From CAWBFD01 sp963788115 (lineage in GTDB: Bacteria > Actinomycetota > Thermoleophilia > Solirubrobacterales > 70-9), in NCBI GenBank assembly GCA_963788115.1, contig CAWBFD010000004.1, positions 248,001 through 312,000 on the forward strand: a stretch of 64,000 nt of DNA, read 5' to 3'. Positions 45,432 through 53,908 of this stretch are shown piece after piece; the stretch's first letter is position 1; each line of letters starts with the position of its first letter. The notes below the pieces were generated by a model that was not told the DNA's origin, ran no database searches, and saw only the letters and a program-made list of their open reading frames with translations. The position numbers and the translations under genes were made by a program.

Positions 45432-46452
45432 ATGACCGGCGAGTTCGAGCTGATCGCGAAGCTCCGAGAGCGGCTGGGCGTGGCGGCCGGTGAGCCCGGA
45501 TCGGATCTGCGATGCCTCGCGCATCGCGCTCGGGAGCGGCGACGACGCGGCCGTCACCGTGCCCGGCGGTGCCACCGCGACCTCTGTGGACCTGCTCGTC
45601 GAGGGAGTCCACTTTCGCCGGGAGACCGCGCCGCTGCGCGCGGTCGGCCACAAGGCGCTGGCGGCCGCGCTCTCCGACCTGGCGGGGATGGGGGCGGCGC
45701 CCGGCGAGGCCTACGTGCAGCTCGGGCTTCCCGAGGACGTGGACGAGCCAGGCTGTCTCGAGCTCGCGGACGGGATCGCCGCGGTGGCCCGCGAGCACGG
45801 AGTCGACGTGGTCGGCGGGGACCTGTCACGAGCGCCCGCGCTGATCCTGGCGATCACGGTGGTCGGCCACGCCGGCTCGGCCGACGATCTGGTGCGCCGC
45901 AGCGGTGCCCGCGCGGGGGACCTGGTCTGCGTCACCGGGGAGCTCGGCGGGGCAGCGGCGGGCCTCGCCCTGCTCGAGCGGGCCGGGCTCGAACGCGCGG
46001 TCGACCCGGCCCAGCAGGCGGAGGCCCTTCGCCGGCGCCAGCTGGAGCCCCAGCCACGCCTGGCGGCCGGACAGGCGCTGGCGGCGGCCGGTGCCACCGC
46101 GATGATCGATCTCAGCGACGGGCTCGGCGCCGATGCCGGCCACCTCGCCGAGGCCAGCGGCGTCGGCCTCGAGATCGAGCTGGCGCGGGTTCCCATGCAG
46201 CCGGGTGTCGCTGAGGTGGCCGCCGCGCTGGAGACTGACGCGATCGACTTGGCGGCCAGCGGGGGCGAGGACTACGAGCTCCTCGCGACGCTCCCGCCGG
46301 AGCGACTCGAGCAAGCGACCGCGGCGGTCGCCGCCGCCGGCTCTGCCCTCACCCGGATCGGCCGGGCGGTCACGGGCGCCGCGGTGGTCATGCGCGACCC
46401 GGACGGCGGCACCCGGGTGCCATCAGGGTTCGATCAGCTCCGCACCCGGTAG
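45432..46452 (+). CDS. thiL: thiamine-monophosphate kinase, split by an apparent +1 shift
   Basis: This enzyme phosphorylates thiamine monophosphate to the pyrophosphate. The N-terminus (GEFELIAKLRERLG) is in one frame from the ATG at 45432. From about 45500 the family continues one frame over with ALGSGDDAAVTVPGG, DLLVEGVHFR, GHKALAAALSDLAGMGA, VGGDLSRAP, MIDLSDGLGADAGHLA and SGGEDYELLAT. All catalytic motifs are present. The alternative is a short protein from GTG 45490 lacking the first helix. I see no TPP riboswitch upstream. The stop is immediately followed by the foldback element. Confidence 0.86.
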
Positions 46453-46453
46453 T

Positions 46454-46618
46454 AGTGCACGTGTCCGCAAGTACGCCCGCAAATGGGCGGCTGCAAACCT
46501 TCGCCTGGCGGCGTCCTCGGTCGGCCGCATAGCGACACAACTATGCGGCCTCCCTGCGTCCTGGCCATGCTCGGTTTTCGCTTGCCCCTTCGCGACCGTA
46601 CTTACGATCACGTGCACT
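46454..46618. repeat. 165-bp foldback (imperfect palindrome) between thiL and the M28-like gene
   Basis: The ends AGTGCACGTG and CACGTGCACT are exact inverted repeats, and similarity extends to 21 bp with three mismatches. The centre is a perfect 10-bp stem (GGCCGCATAG at 46523-46532, CTATGCGGCC at 46541-46550) round an 8-nt loop. The whole element is symmetric about 46536. It starts one base after the thiL stop and supplies the last 25 codons of the convergent gene. Confidence 0.85.
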
Positions 46619-48256
46619 CGCGACGAGCCCGAGCAGGCAGCCAGCGATGGGGCAGAGCGCGACCACGAGCGGTGAGGGGATCTGACCGTCGGCCACCATC
46701 AGCACCAGATCCCACGCGCCCGCTCCGATCGCTCCGGCGCTCGCCAGCGCCGCCAGCGCCGCAGGGACCAGCGCGAGCGCCACGGCGGCGGTGAGGCCGA
46801 CCCGGGGCAGCCGCCGCCGCGCGGTGGCGATGAGCCAGACGTGCGCGATCGGCACCAGCAGCAAGGCGAACAGGGGATTGACGAGCCACACGACGACAGC
46901 CGCGATGCACAGGAACAGCCCCAGGGCGGGTGGCAGCGTGTCGGGATCCACGCCGGCCGGCGCCCGCAGGAGCCCGAGCCATGCGTAGCCGGCGACCGCG
47001 ATGCCCACGAGCAGCGCCATCGCCACGATCTCGCTCAACCCGACTCCGAACAGCGCGGGATCGAATGGAAAGCGGGGCCGGGGCACGAGCCCGAGCAGCC
47101 CCATCAGGTAGAGGGTCAAGAGCGCGGCCAGGAGCGGCAGCGCCAGCGAGCCCGCCCAGACGAGCGCCGGCCCAGGCCCGAAGCGGCGCCGGGCCGCGCG
47201 GGCGAGGGCGTCGATCGCCGCGATCGCGGGCGGCAGCAGCAACGCCAGCGCCAACAGCCCGAGCGTCCCCGCGGGGACCAGGTTGTCGCCGGCGATCAGG
47301 TAGGCGTCGGGACCATGCTCGAGCGGTGTCGTGGCGGCATCGAGCGCGAGCACCGTGGTGAGGGCCGCGCCGCCGAAATCGCCGAGCGTCTCGCCGGAGA
47401 GATCGCCGGGGCCGTCCTCGTCGACCGCGAGGGGGCGCTCGCCGGCCGAGGAGATCGCGACGGCGTCGAGCCCGTCGTCGATCAGCACGGCCTGCTCCCC
47501 GAGACCAGCGGGCAGCGCCAGCCGGGCGAGCCCCTGAAGCGGCCCATCGAGCTCAGGGGCCGCCCCGACCACCTCCTGAACGGCGCGCTCGACGGTGCGC
47601 ACGAGCTGGATCGAGGTGCTGCGGTCGCTGGTGGCGCTGGTCACCACGTACGGCTGGCTCGGATCCGCCGCCCCGGGCTGAGCCAGGACCAGGACCTCCT
47701 CGATCATCTCGGGCTCGGGGAAGGAGCCGACCAGCTCGCGGGCGCCGCTGGCGCCGTCGCTGGCGCCGTCGGTGGAGACGAGGAGGATGGTCTTCGAATG
47801 GTCGAAGGTGCCGAGCACCTCGGCGAGCTCGATCAGCACGGCGGTCGCGGCCGCGCTCGACGCCGCGCCGGGCCCGGCGGGCGAGTCGCGCCCGGCGATC
47901 ACGACCAGGGTGCGCTCGGTCTGCCCGGGAAGGGTCAGGATCACGTTCCGGAGCGAGACGTCCTCGCCCTCGTAGCTCGAGTCGAAGCGCTGCTCCGAGA
48001 CCTCCCCGCCCTCCACGTCGGAGAAGCGCTGCTCCACGAGCTCCGCGACCGCGGCGTCGCCCTCGGAGCCTGGCGGGCGCGACGGCGCCAACTCGGCGAT
48101 CTCGCGCGCGGTCCGCTCGGTTCGCTGCGGCTCGAAGCCGGCGGGGGAGAGCTCCGGCTCGAGCGGGTCGGGCACCCCCTCGAGCGAGAACGCCAGTGCG
48201 ATCAGCGCCACCACGGTCGGGAGGAACGCCGCGCGGTAGATGCGGAAGTCGACCAT
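46541..48256 (-). CDS. polytopic membrane protein with a degenerate M28 peptidase-like domain
   Basis: About 571 residues: an N-terminal transmembrane helix, an extracytoplasmic domain (about 50-330) patterned like M28 aminopeptidases, and about seven C-terminal transmembrane segments. The metal ligands are not kept: the usual GHxDS reads IAGRDSPAGPG, the NDNASG region reads ASSAAAT, and the catalytic EE after DG reads DGASDG. It is therefore probably not a metallopeptidase. The last 25 residues come from the 165-bp foldback. The ATG at 48256 begins MVDFRIYRAAFLPTVVALIA. Confidence 0.7.
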   Translation of the reverse strand: MVDFRIYRAAFLPTVVALIALAFSLEGVPDPLEPELSPAGFEPQRTERTAREIAELAPSRPPGSEGDAAVAELVEQRFSDVEGGEVSEQRFDSSYEGEDVSLRNVILTLPGQTERTLVVIAGRDSPAGPGAASSAAATAVLIELAEVLGTFDHSKTILLVSTDGASDGASGARELVGSFPEPEMIEEVLVLAQPGAADPSQPYVVTSATSDRSTSIQLVRTVERAVQEVVGAAPELDGPLQGLARLALPAGLGEQAVLIDDGLDAVAISSAGERPLAVDEDGPGDLSGETLGDFGGAALTTVLALDAATTPLEHGPDAYLIAGDNLVPAGTLGLLALALLLPPAIAAIDALARAARRRFGPGPALVWAGSLALPLLAALLTLYLMGLLGLVPRPRFPFDPALFGVGLSEIVAMALLVGIAVAGYAWLGLLRAPAGVDPDTLPPALGLFLCIAAVVVWLVNPLFALLLVPIAHVWLIATARRRLPRVGLTAAVALALVPAALAALASAGAIGAGAWDLVLMVADGQIPSPLVVALCPIAGCLLGLVASARDRKYGREGASENRAWPGRREAA

Positions 48257-48372
48257 CAGAATGGAACCGGGAGCGAAGGGCCGGAGCGTAGCCATACCCC
48301 AGCCGAGCACGGGGGCGGGCATAAGGGGCGCCTGCCAGAATGCCGGCCTGGGTCCAGGACTACGCTTTGTCC

Positions 48373-49083
48373 ATGCGCAACGGAAGCGCCCGCATCCTGC
48401 TGGTGGACGATGAGCAAGCGATTCAGACGCTGCTCACCTACCCGCTGCGCAAGGACGGCTACGAGGTCGTCCCGGCCCACGACGGCCGTGAGGCCCTCGA
48501 GCGCTTCGGCGAGCAGCCGTTCGACCTGGTGGTGCTCGACATCATGCTCCCGAAGCTCGACGGGATCGAGGTCTGCCGGAAGCTCCGCTCCAGCAGTCAG
48601 GTCCCGATCATCATGCTGACGGCGAAGGACGACGAGCTCGACAAGATCCTTGGCCTCGAGATCGGCGCCGACGACTACATCACCAAGCCGTTCTCGGTCC
48701 GCGAGTTCCGCAGTCGGGTGAAGGCGGCGCTGCGGCGCGCCGAGATGATGCGGGACGGCGGGCCCCCGCCCGAGGAGCCGATCGCCTCGGGGGACATGGA
48801 GATCGATTTCGGGCGCCGGGTCGTCACCGTGCGGGCCGCCGCCGTCCGCCTGACCTACGTCGAGTTCGAGATCCTCGCCGCGCTGGCTCGCAGGCCCGGC
48901 CTGGTCATGACCCGCGAGCACCTGCTCGAGCAGGTGTGGGGCGACTCTGCCTACCGCGACCCGCGGACGATCGACGTCCACATCCGCCATCTGCGTGAGA
49001 AGGTCGAGAGCGACCCCCGCTCCCCGGAGTATCTGTTCACCGTTCGCGGCGTCGGCTACCGGTTCAGGGACGGCGACGAATGA
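48373..49083 (+). CDS. OmpR/PhoB family response regulator
   Basis: This 236-residue protein has an N-terminal receiver domain (DDE at the acid pocket, phospho-acceptor Asp56 in VVLDIMLPKLDG, Lys in ITKPFSVREF) and a C-terminal winged helix (LTYVEFEILAALARRPGLVMTREHLLEQVWG). It forms an operon with the histidine kinase and HtrA-like protease that follow, overlapping the kinase by ATGA. TACGCT lies 6 nt upstream of the ATG. Confidence 0.95.
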   Translation: MRNGSARILLVDDEQAIQTLLTYPLRKDGYEVVPAHDGREALERFGEQPFDLVVLDIMLPKLDGIEVCRKLRSSSQVPIIMLTAKDDELDKILGLEIGADDYITKPFSVREFRSRVKAALRRAEMMRDGGPPPEEPIASGDMEIDFGRRVVTVRAAAVRLTYVEFEILAALARRPGLVMTREHLLEQVWGDSAYRDPRTIDVHIRHLREKVESDPRSPEYLFTVRGVGYRFRDGDE

Positions 49084-50489
49084 GCGTTCGCACTCGCCTA
49101 CTCCTGCTGTTCTTCGCGATCACGTCCGCGGCGGTGGTGTTCGTCTATCTCTACGTCGTCCCCCAGCTCAACTCGAGCCTCACGGCCGAGCGGCTGACCA
49201 GGCTCGAGGAGGTCGCCAGGGACCAGAAGGACAGGATCGCGAAGGTGATCAGGAGCGGGGCCCGGCCGGCCCGGCTGCTGGACGTGATCCATGCCGTCGC
49301 CAGTAAGAGCGATGCGCGGGTCACGGTGCTCGGCGTGCGCCCGGGCCCGACCGGCCCCGAGTACTTCGTGCTCGCCGACTCGGGGCTCGAGCGAACGGCG
49401 ATCCTGCCCACCTACCCGGCGGCCACCGGCGCGATCTCGAACGACGCTCCCGCCACCGCGATCGAGCGCGTGGAGGGGGAGCGGCTCGGCCAGGTCGCGG
49501 TCATGGGCCCCGAGGTCGGGCCACCCGTATGGGTGACCGTGCTCTCGACCCCGCTCGAGGACGTGGACGACACGGTTGCCCTGATCCGGCGCCAGATCCT
49601 GATTGCAGGGGCGATCGCGATCCTGGTGGCGCTGGCGGCCGGGTGGTTCGCCGCACGCGCCCACTCGCGACGGTTGCGCCGGCTCGAGGACGCCGCGGAG
49701 AAGGTCGCCGACGGCGACTTTCGCAGCCCGATCCCGATCGACTCAAGCGACGAGGTGGGTCAGCTCGCCCTCACCTTCAACGAGATGCAGAAACGGCTGG
49801 CGCGGCTCGACAGCGCCCGGCGGGAGTTCATCGCCAATGCCTCGCACGAGCTGCGCACGCCGATCACCTCCCTCGGTGGCTTCCTCGAGCTCCTCGAGCA
49901 CGACGATCCCGATCCGGCATCACGGGCGGAGTTCGTCCGGACGATGCGCGGCCAGATCGACCGCCTGACGAAGCTCACGGCTGACCTCCTCGACCTTTCG
50001 AAGCTCGACTCGGACGCGGTGGAGATTCAGCCCGGCCGGGTGGAGCTGGCGCCGGTGGTGGCCCGCGTGGCCGAGGAGTTCGCGCCGGCCGCGGAGCGTC
50101 ACGAATCGGAGATCGCGCTGCCACAAAACGGTGAGGTCACGGCCACGGCCGATCCGGAGAGGGTCGCGCAGATCCTCCGTATCCTGATCGACAACGCCCT
50201 CACCCACACCCCGGACGGAACGGCCATCTCGATCGAAACGCAGGCGGGCAACGGCACAGCGACCCTGACGGTCCGCGACAACGGGCCCGGGATCGAGCCG
50301 TACGAGCGCGAGCGGGTGTTCGAGCGCTTCTACACGGGTGACGCCCCGGGGGGATCGGGACTGGGACTCGCGATCGCGCGAGAGCTCGCCGACCGTATGG
50401 AAGGCGGGCTTCAGGTCGACTCGCATCGGGGTCGCACCGAGTTCACCCTGCGGCTCCCCGTGGGAACGTCCAACGGAGCGCGCGAGTGA
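49080..50489 (+). CDS. membrane sensor histidine kinase
   Basis: This 469-residue protein has two transmembrane helices (about 5-25 and 175-197) enclosing an extracytoplasmic sensor region, a HAMP domain (RRLRRLEDAAEKVADGDF), HisKA with phospho-acceptor His256 in ANASHELRTPITSL, and an ATPase domain with N-box DNALTHTPDG and VRDNGPGI. It is the cognate kinase of the overlapping response regulator. Order kinase-then-HtrA recalls the envelope-stress MprAB-PepD arrangement of mycobacteria. Confidence 0.94.
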   Translation: MSVRTRLLLLFFAITSAAVVFVYLYVVPQLNSSLTAERLTRLEEVARDQKDRIAKVIRSGARPARLLDVIHAVASKSDARVTVLGVRPGPTGPEYFVLADSGLERTAILPTYPAATGAISNDAPATAIERVEGERLGQVAVMGPEVGPPVWVTVLSTPLEDVDDTVALIRRQILIAGAIAILVALAAGWFAARAHSRRLRRLEDAAEKVADGDFRSPIPIDSSDEVGQLALTFNEMQKRLARLDSARREFIANASHELRTPITSLGGFLELLEHDDPDPASRAEFVRTMRGQIDRLTKLTADLLDLSKLDSDAVEIQPGRVELAPVVARVAEEFAPAAERHESEIALPQNGEVTATADPERVAQILRILIDNALTHTPDGTAISIETQAGNGTATLTVRDNGPGIEPYERERVFERFYTGDAPGGSGLGLAIARELADRMEGGLQVDSHRGRTEFTLRLPVGTSNGARE

Positions 50490-51682
50490 GGGGACTGCGG
50501 GGCTCGCCGGCAGCGGTGCTGGCCGCCGCCTCGCTCGCGATCGGAGGCTGCGGCGGCGACTCCGACTCGGGGGCGCCGGATCTCAGCCCCGAGGCCGATC
50601 GGACCGGGGCCGGGGCCGCACAGCCGGATCAGCGGTTGGTGATCGAGACCGCCAGCGGCGAGTTCAACCCCGCCGCGATCTATGCGGAGGTCTCGCCGGG
50701 CGTGGTCACGATTCGCTCGATCTTCGGTGGCGGCGGGGGCATCCTCGGGGGCGGTGGGTCCGGTCAGGGGTCGGGATTCGTGATCTCCGAGCGTGGGGAG
50801 ATCGTCACCAACGCGCACGTCGTCACCGACGGTGCAGCCGGCGGCACCGTCGACATCGACGAGGCGAACGAGGTCTACGTCCAGTTCGCCGACGGCAACC
50901 AGGTGCCGGCAGAGGTCGTCGGCTTCGATCCGTTCGCGGATGTGGCGCTACTACGGGTGGACCCCGAGAGCCTCGACCTCCACCCGCTCGAGCTCGGCTC
51001 GACCGATGACGTTGCCGTGGGCGAGCCCGTGGCGGCGATCGGCAGCCCGTTCGGCCAGGACCAGTCGCTCTCGACCGGGATCGTCTCGGCCACCGATCGC
51101 TCGATCGAATCGCTGACCCAGTTCAGCATCGACGGCGCGATCCAGACGGACGCCTCGATCAACCCCGGGAACTCCGGTGGGCCCCTCCTCGATGCCGACG
51201 GGACCGTGATCGGAATCGACCAGCAGATCAACACCACCTCCGGCGGCAACGAGGGCGTCGGCTTCGCCCTGCCGATCGACCTCGCCCGTCGTTCGATCGC
51301 CGAGCTCCGCGAGGACGGGGAGGTCGAGTACGCCTACCTCGGCGTGGAGACGCGGCCGCTCTACCCGCAGCTCGCGGGACGCCTCGACATCGATGCCGCG
51401 ACCGGAGCGCTGGTCACCGGGGTCGAGGAGGGCAGCCCGGCGGACGAAGCGGAGATCGTCGGCGGCGACCAGACGATCCGGTTCCAGGGCCTCAGCTACG
51501 AGGTGGGGGGCGACGTGATCACCCATGTGAACGGCAGGGAGATCGTCGGTGAGTCCGACCTGCCGCGGCTGATCTCGCTGCTCGATCCGGGCGACGTGGT
51601 CGAGCTCGAGATGATTCGCGACGGCGAATCGGAGACCGTGGAGGCGACGCTCGGCGTCCGCCCCAACGACACCGGCGGCTGA
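50486..51682 (+). CDS. HtrA/DegP-like serine protease lipoprotein with PDZ domain
   Basis: This 398-residue protein starts with GTG overlapping the kinase stop. A signal peptide ends in lipobox LAIGGC (Cys22). The S1C protease triad is His111 in VTNAHVVTD, Asp152 in ADVALLRVD and Ser230 in NPGNSGGPLLD. A C-terminal PDZ domain follows with LGVETRPLYPQLAGRL and DQTIRFQGLSYEVGGDVI. It probably degrades damaged envelope proteins under control of the adjacent two-component system. Confidence 0.94.
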   Translation: MRGLRGSPAAVLAAASLAIGGCGGDSDSGAPDLSPEADRTGAGAAQPDQRLVIETASGEFNPAAIYAEVSPGVVTIRSIFGGGGGILGGGGSGQGSGFVISERGEIVTNAHVVTDGAAGGTVDIDEANEVYVQFADGNQVPAEVVGFDPFADVALLRVDPESLDLHPLELGSTDDVAVGEPVAAIGSPFGQDQSLSTGIVSATDRSIESLTQFSIDGAIQTDASINPGNSGGPLLDADGTVIGIDQQINTTSGGNEGVGFALPIDLARRSIAELREDGEVEYAYLGVETRPLYPQLAGRLDIDAATGALVTGVEEGSPADEAEIVGGDQTIRFQGLSYEVGGDVITHVNGREIVGESDLPRLISLLDPGDVVELEMIRDGESETVEATLGVRPNDTGG

Positions 51683-51691
51683 CGAGACTCG

Positions 51692-52630
51692 GTGCCCGAC
51701 CGAGGCGCGACCCGCGATCTGGTCCTCGGCCTGGCCCGCTCCCTACGCGAGCGGATCGCCCCCGAGCTCGGCGCGCACGATGGTCGAGTTCACGCGGGCG
51801 AGGGCGCGGGAGGCGACATCACCTTCGCGATCGACGAGCGGGCGGAGGCCCATGTCGAGGAGTTCGTGGCCGAGCGGGCCCCCGGGATCGCGTTCTACTC
51901 CGAGGACCGCGGCCTCGTCGCCCCCGCGGGCGAGCCGGAATGGGTCCTCGTGGTCGACCCCATCGACGGCACGCGCCCGGCGATGGCGGGGTTCGAGGCA
52001 GCCTGTGTCTCGGTCGCGGCGGCGCGCCTTGACGACCCCGAGCCGACCATGGCGGACGTCGAGCTCGGCTGCATCGTCGAGATCAAGTCGAGCCGGGAGT
52101 TCGTCGCCGAGCGCGGCCACGGCATAACGCCCGCGGCCCGCCTGTCGGAGAACACGGATCTCTCCCGGATGTTCTGGGCCTACGGCTTCCGCGGCAGACC
52201 GGTTCGGCCAACGGTGGAGGTGATCGGGGAGCTGATCGACGCGTCCTCGGTGGGCGGGGGCACGTTCGACCTCGGCGCGGCCACCTACGACATGACCAGG
52301 ATCATCACCGGTCAGCTCGACGCCTACGTGGAGCCGGGGCCACGGCTGCTCGCCGATGTGTCCGGGATGTGGCCGGAGTTCGAGCGGGTCGGCGCGGGAG
52401 CGATCCTCAACAACTCCCCCTATGACCTGGCGGCGGCGGTCCTCTGCCTCGAGGAGGCCGGCGCGCTGGTGACGGACGCGAGCGGCAGGTCGCTCGGCGA
52501 CCGTCCGCTGCTCGGCTCGGGCGCCGATTACCAGATGTCCTGCGTGGCGGCGGCCAACGCCGAGCTGCACGCCGCGATCGTGCGCGAGATCGATCGCGGC
52601 ATCGATCGGCTGCGCGCTCGGTTGGGCTAA
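51692..52630 (+). CDS. inositol-monophosphatase-like phosphatase
   Basis: This 312-residue protein shows the FIG superfamily motifs: FYSEDRG, VVDPIDGTRPAMAGFEA with metal-binding Asp residues, and a late LADVSGMWPE. It dephosphorylates a small sugar or nucleotide phosphate; the exact substrate is open. It starts with GTG 9 bp after the HtrA gene and so belongs to the same transcription unit. Confidence 0.86.
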   Translation: MPDRGATRDLVLGLARSLRERIAPELGAHDGRVHAGEGAGGDITFAIDERAEAHVEEFVAERAPGIAFYSEDRGLVAPAGEPEWVLVVDPIDGTRPAMAGFEAACVSVAAARLDDPEPTMADVELGCIVEIKSSREFVAERGHGITPAARLSENTDLSRMFWAYGFRGRPVRPTVEVIGELIDASSVGGGTFDLGAATYDMTRIITGQLDAYVEPGPRLLADVSGMWPEFERVGAGAILNNSPYDLAAAVLCLEEAGALVTDASGRSLGDRPLLGSGADYQMSCVAAANAELHAAIVREIDRGIDRLRARLG

Positions 52631-52647
52631 GGACGGAGTCGCCCGTA

Positions 52648-52653
52648 TATGTT
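52648..52653 (+). promoter_or_regulatory. -10 box before the GT4 gene
   Basis: TATGTT lies 6 nt before the GTG at 52660 with no Shine-Dalgarno, so the trehalose-type pair may have its own leaderless transcript. Confidence 0.38.
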
Positions 52654-52659
52654 GCCGCC

Positions 52660-53895
52660 GTGCTTCAGGAGGTAGCCCTCGGCAGTCGCTCGCTTGCGGA
52701 CTACACGCACATCGCGGGCCGTGGCCTGATCGACGAGATCCGCCAGTTGGCCGCGCCGCTGGAGGGCCGGCGGATTCTGCACGTGAGCGCGACCGCGTTC
52801 GGCGGGGGCGTCTCGGAGATCCTCTACACGCTGGTGCCGCTGATGGTGGACGTGGGCCTGGACGCGCACTGGCAGGTGATCCTGGGGCGGGAGGAGTTCT
52901 TCAACGTCACCAAGCTGATGCACAACTCGCTGCAGGGCCATGAGCAGGCCATCACCGATCAGCAGTGGGAGGTGTTCGAGGCCTACAACGCGATGAACGC
53001 CCAGGACCTCGAGGGTGAGTGGGACGCGATCATCGTCCACGACCCGCAGCCGGCCGCGCTGCGTGCGAACGCCCCGGAGCGCGCCAAGCGCTGGATCTGG
53101 CGTTGCCACATCGACCTCTCGGAGCCCAACCGCGACACGCTGGCGCGACTCGTGCCCCTGATCCGCGGGTACGATGCGACCGTCTGGCACCTGAAGCAAT
53201 ACGTGCCCGCCGATCTCGACGGGGGCCTGGCTCGGATCGTTCCCCCGGCGATCGATCCGCTCTCGCCGAAAAACATGGCGCTGTCGCCGGACGACGCGGC
53301 GTTCGTCTGTGAGCAGTTCGGGATCGACCCCGAGCGGCCGCTCATCTGCCAGGTCTCCCGGTTCGACCCCTGGAAGGATCCGATCGGCGTGATCGACGCC
53401 TACCGCGAGGTCACCAAGGAGGTCCCGGAGGCCCAACTGGCCCTGGTCGGCTCGATGGCCACCGACGATCCGGAGGGCTGGGAGTTCTTCCAAAGCACCT
53501 TTCGCTACGCGGATGGCGATCCCGACATCAAGATCCTCAACAACCTCAACAACGTGGGCGCGATCGAGGTCAACGCGTTCCAGTCCCAGGCCGACGTCGT
53601 GATCCAGAAGTCGGTGCGCGAGGGGTTCGGCCTCACCGTGACCGAGGCGCTGTGGAAGGGGCGGCCAGTCGTCGCCGGGAACGTGGGAGGGATCCCGCTG
53701 CAGATCGAGGACGGAATCTCGGGGTTCCTCGTCGACAACTCCTATGACGCGGCGGAGCGGACGATTCGGATCCTCCGCGACCCGGAACTGGCGAAGAGCA
53801 TCGGCCGCGCCGGCAAGGCCCGCGCCCGCGAGCGCTTCCTGACGCCGCGCCTGCTCCGCGACTGGCTGGCGCTGTTCGGCGATCTACACCTGTGA
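52660..53895 (+). CDS. GT4 glycosyltransferase, trehalose synthase (TreT)-like
   Basis: This 411-residue enzyme matches retaining GT4 transferases of the TreT group, which make trehalose from an NDP-glucose and glucose. Marks are HVSATAFGGGVSEILYTLVPL, IIVHDPQPAAL, WRCHIDLSEPN, QVSRFDPWKDPIGVI, and the donor-site VREGFGLTVTEALWKGRPVVAGNVGGIPLQI. It is followed 13 bp later by a GT20 gene. TreT is my inference; another GT4 specificity is possible. Confidence 0.85.
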   Translation: MLQEVALGSRSLADYTHIAGRGLIDEIRQLAAPLEGRRILHVSATAFGGGVSEILYTLVPLMVDVGLDAHWQVILGREEFFNVTKLMHNSLQGHEQAITDQQWEVFEAYNAMNAQDLEGEWDAIIVHDPQPAALRANAPERAKRWIWRCHIDLSEPNRDTLARLVPLIRGYDATVWHLKQYVPADLDGGLARIVPPAIDPLSPKNMALSPDDAAFVCEQFGIDPERPLICQVSRFDPWKDPIGVIDAYREVTKEVPEAQLALVGSMATDDPEGWEFFQSTFRYADGDPDIKILNNLNNVGAIEVNAFQSQADVVIQKSVREGFGLTVTEALWKGRPVVAGNVGGIPLQIEDGISGFLVDNSYDAAERTIRILRDPELAKSIGRAGKARARERFLTPRLLRDWLALFGDLHL

Positions 53896-53908
53896 TCGTG
53901 GTGGCGCG

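Noticed and set aside
45375..45437. tRNA-like GGTTCAATTCC and partial D/anticodon stems before thiL
   Set aside because: The T-stem does not pair, the acceptor is only 5 bp, and it would run into the thiL start codon. Judged coincidental.
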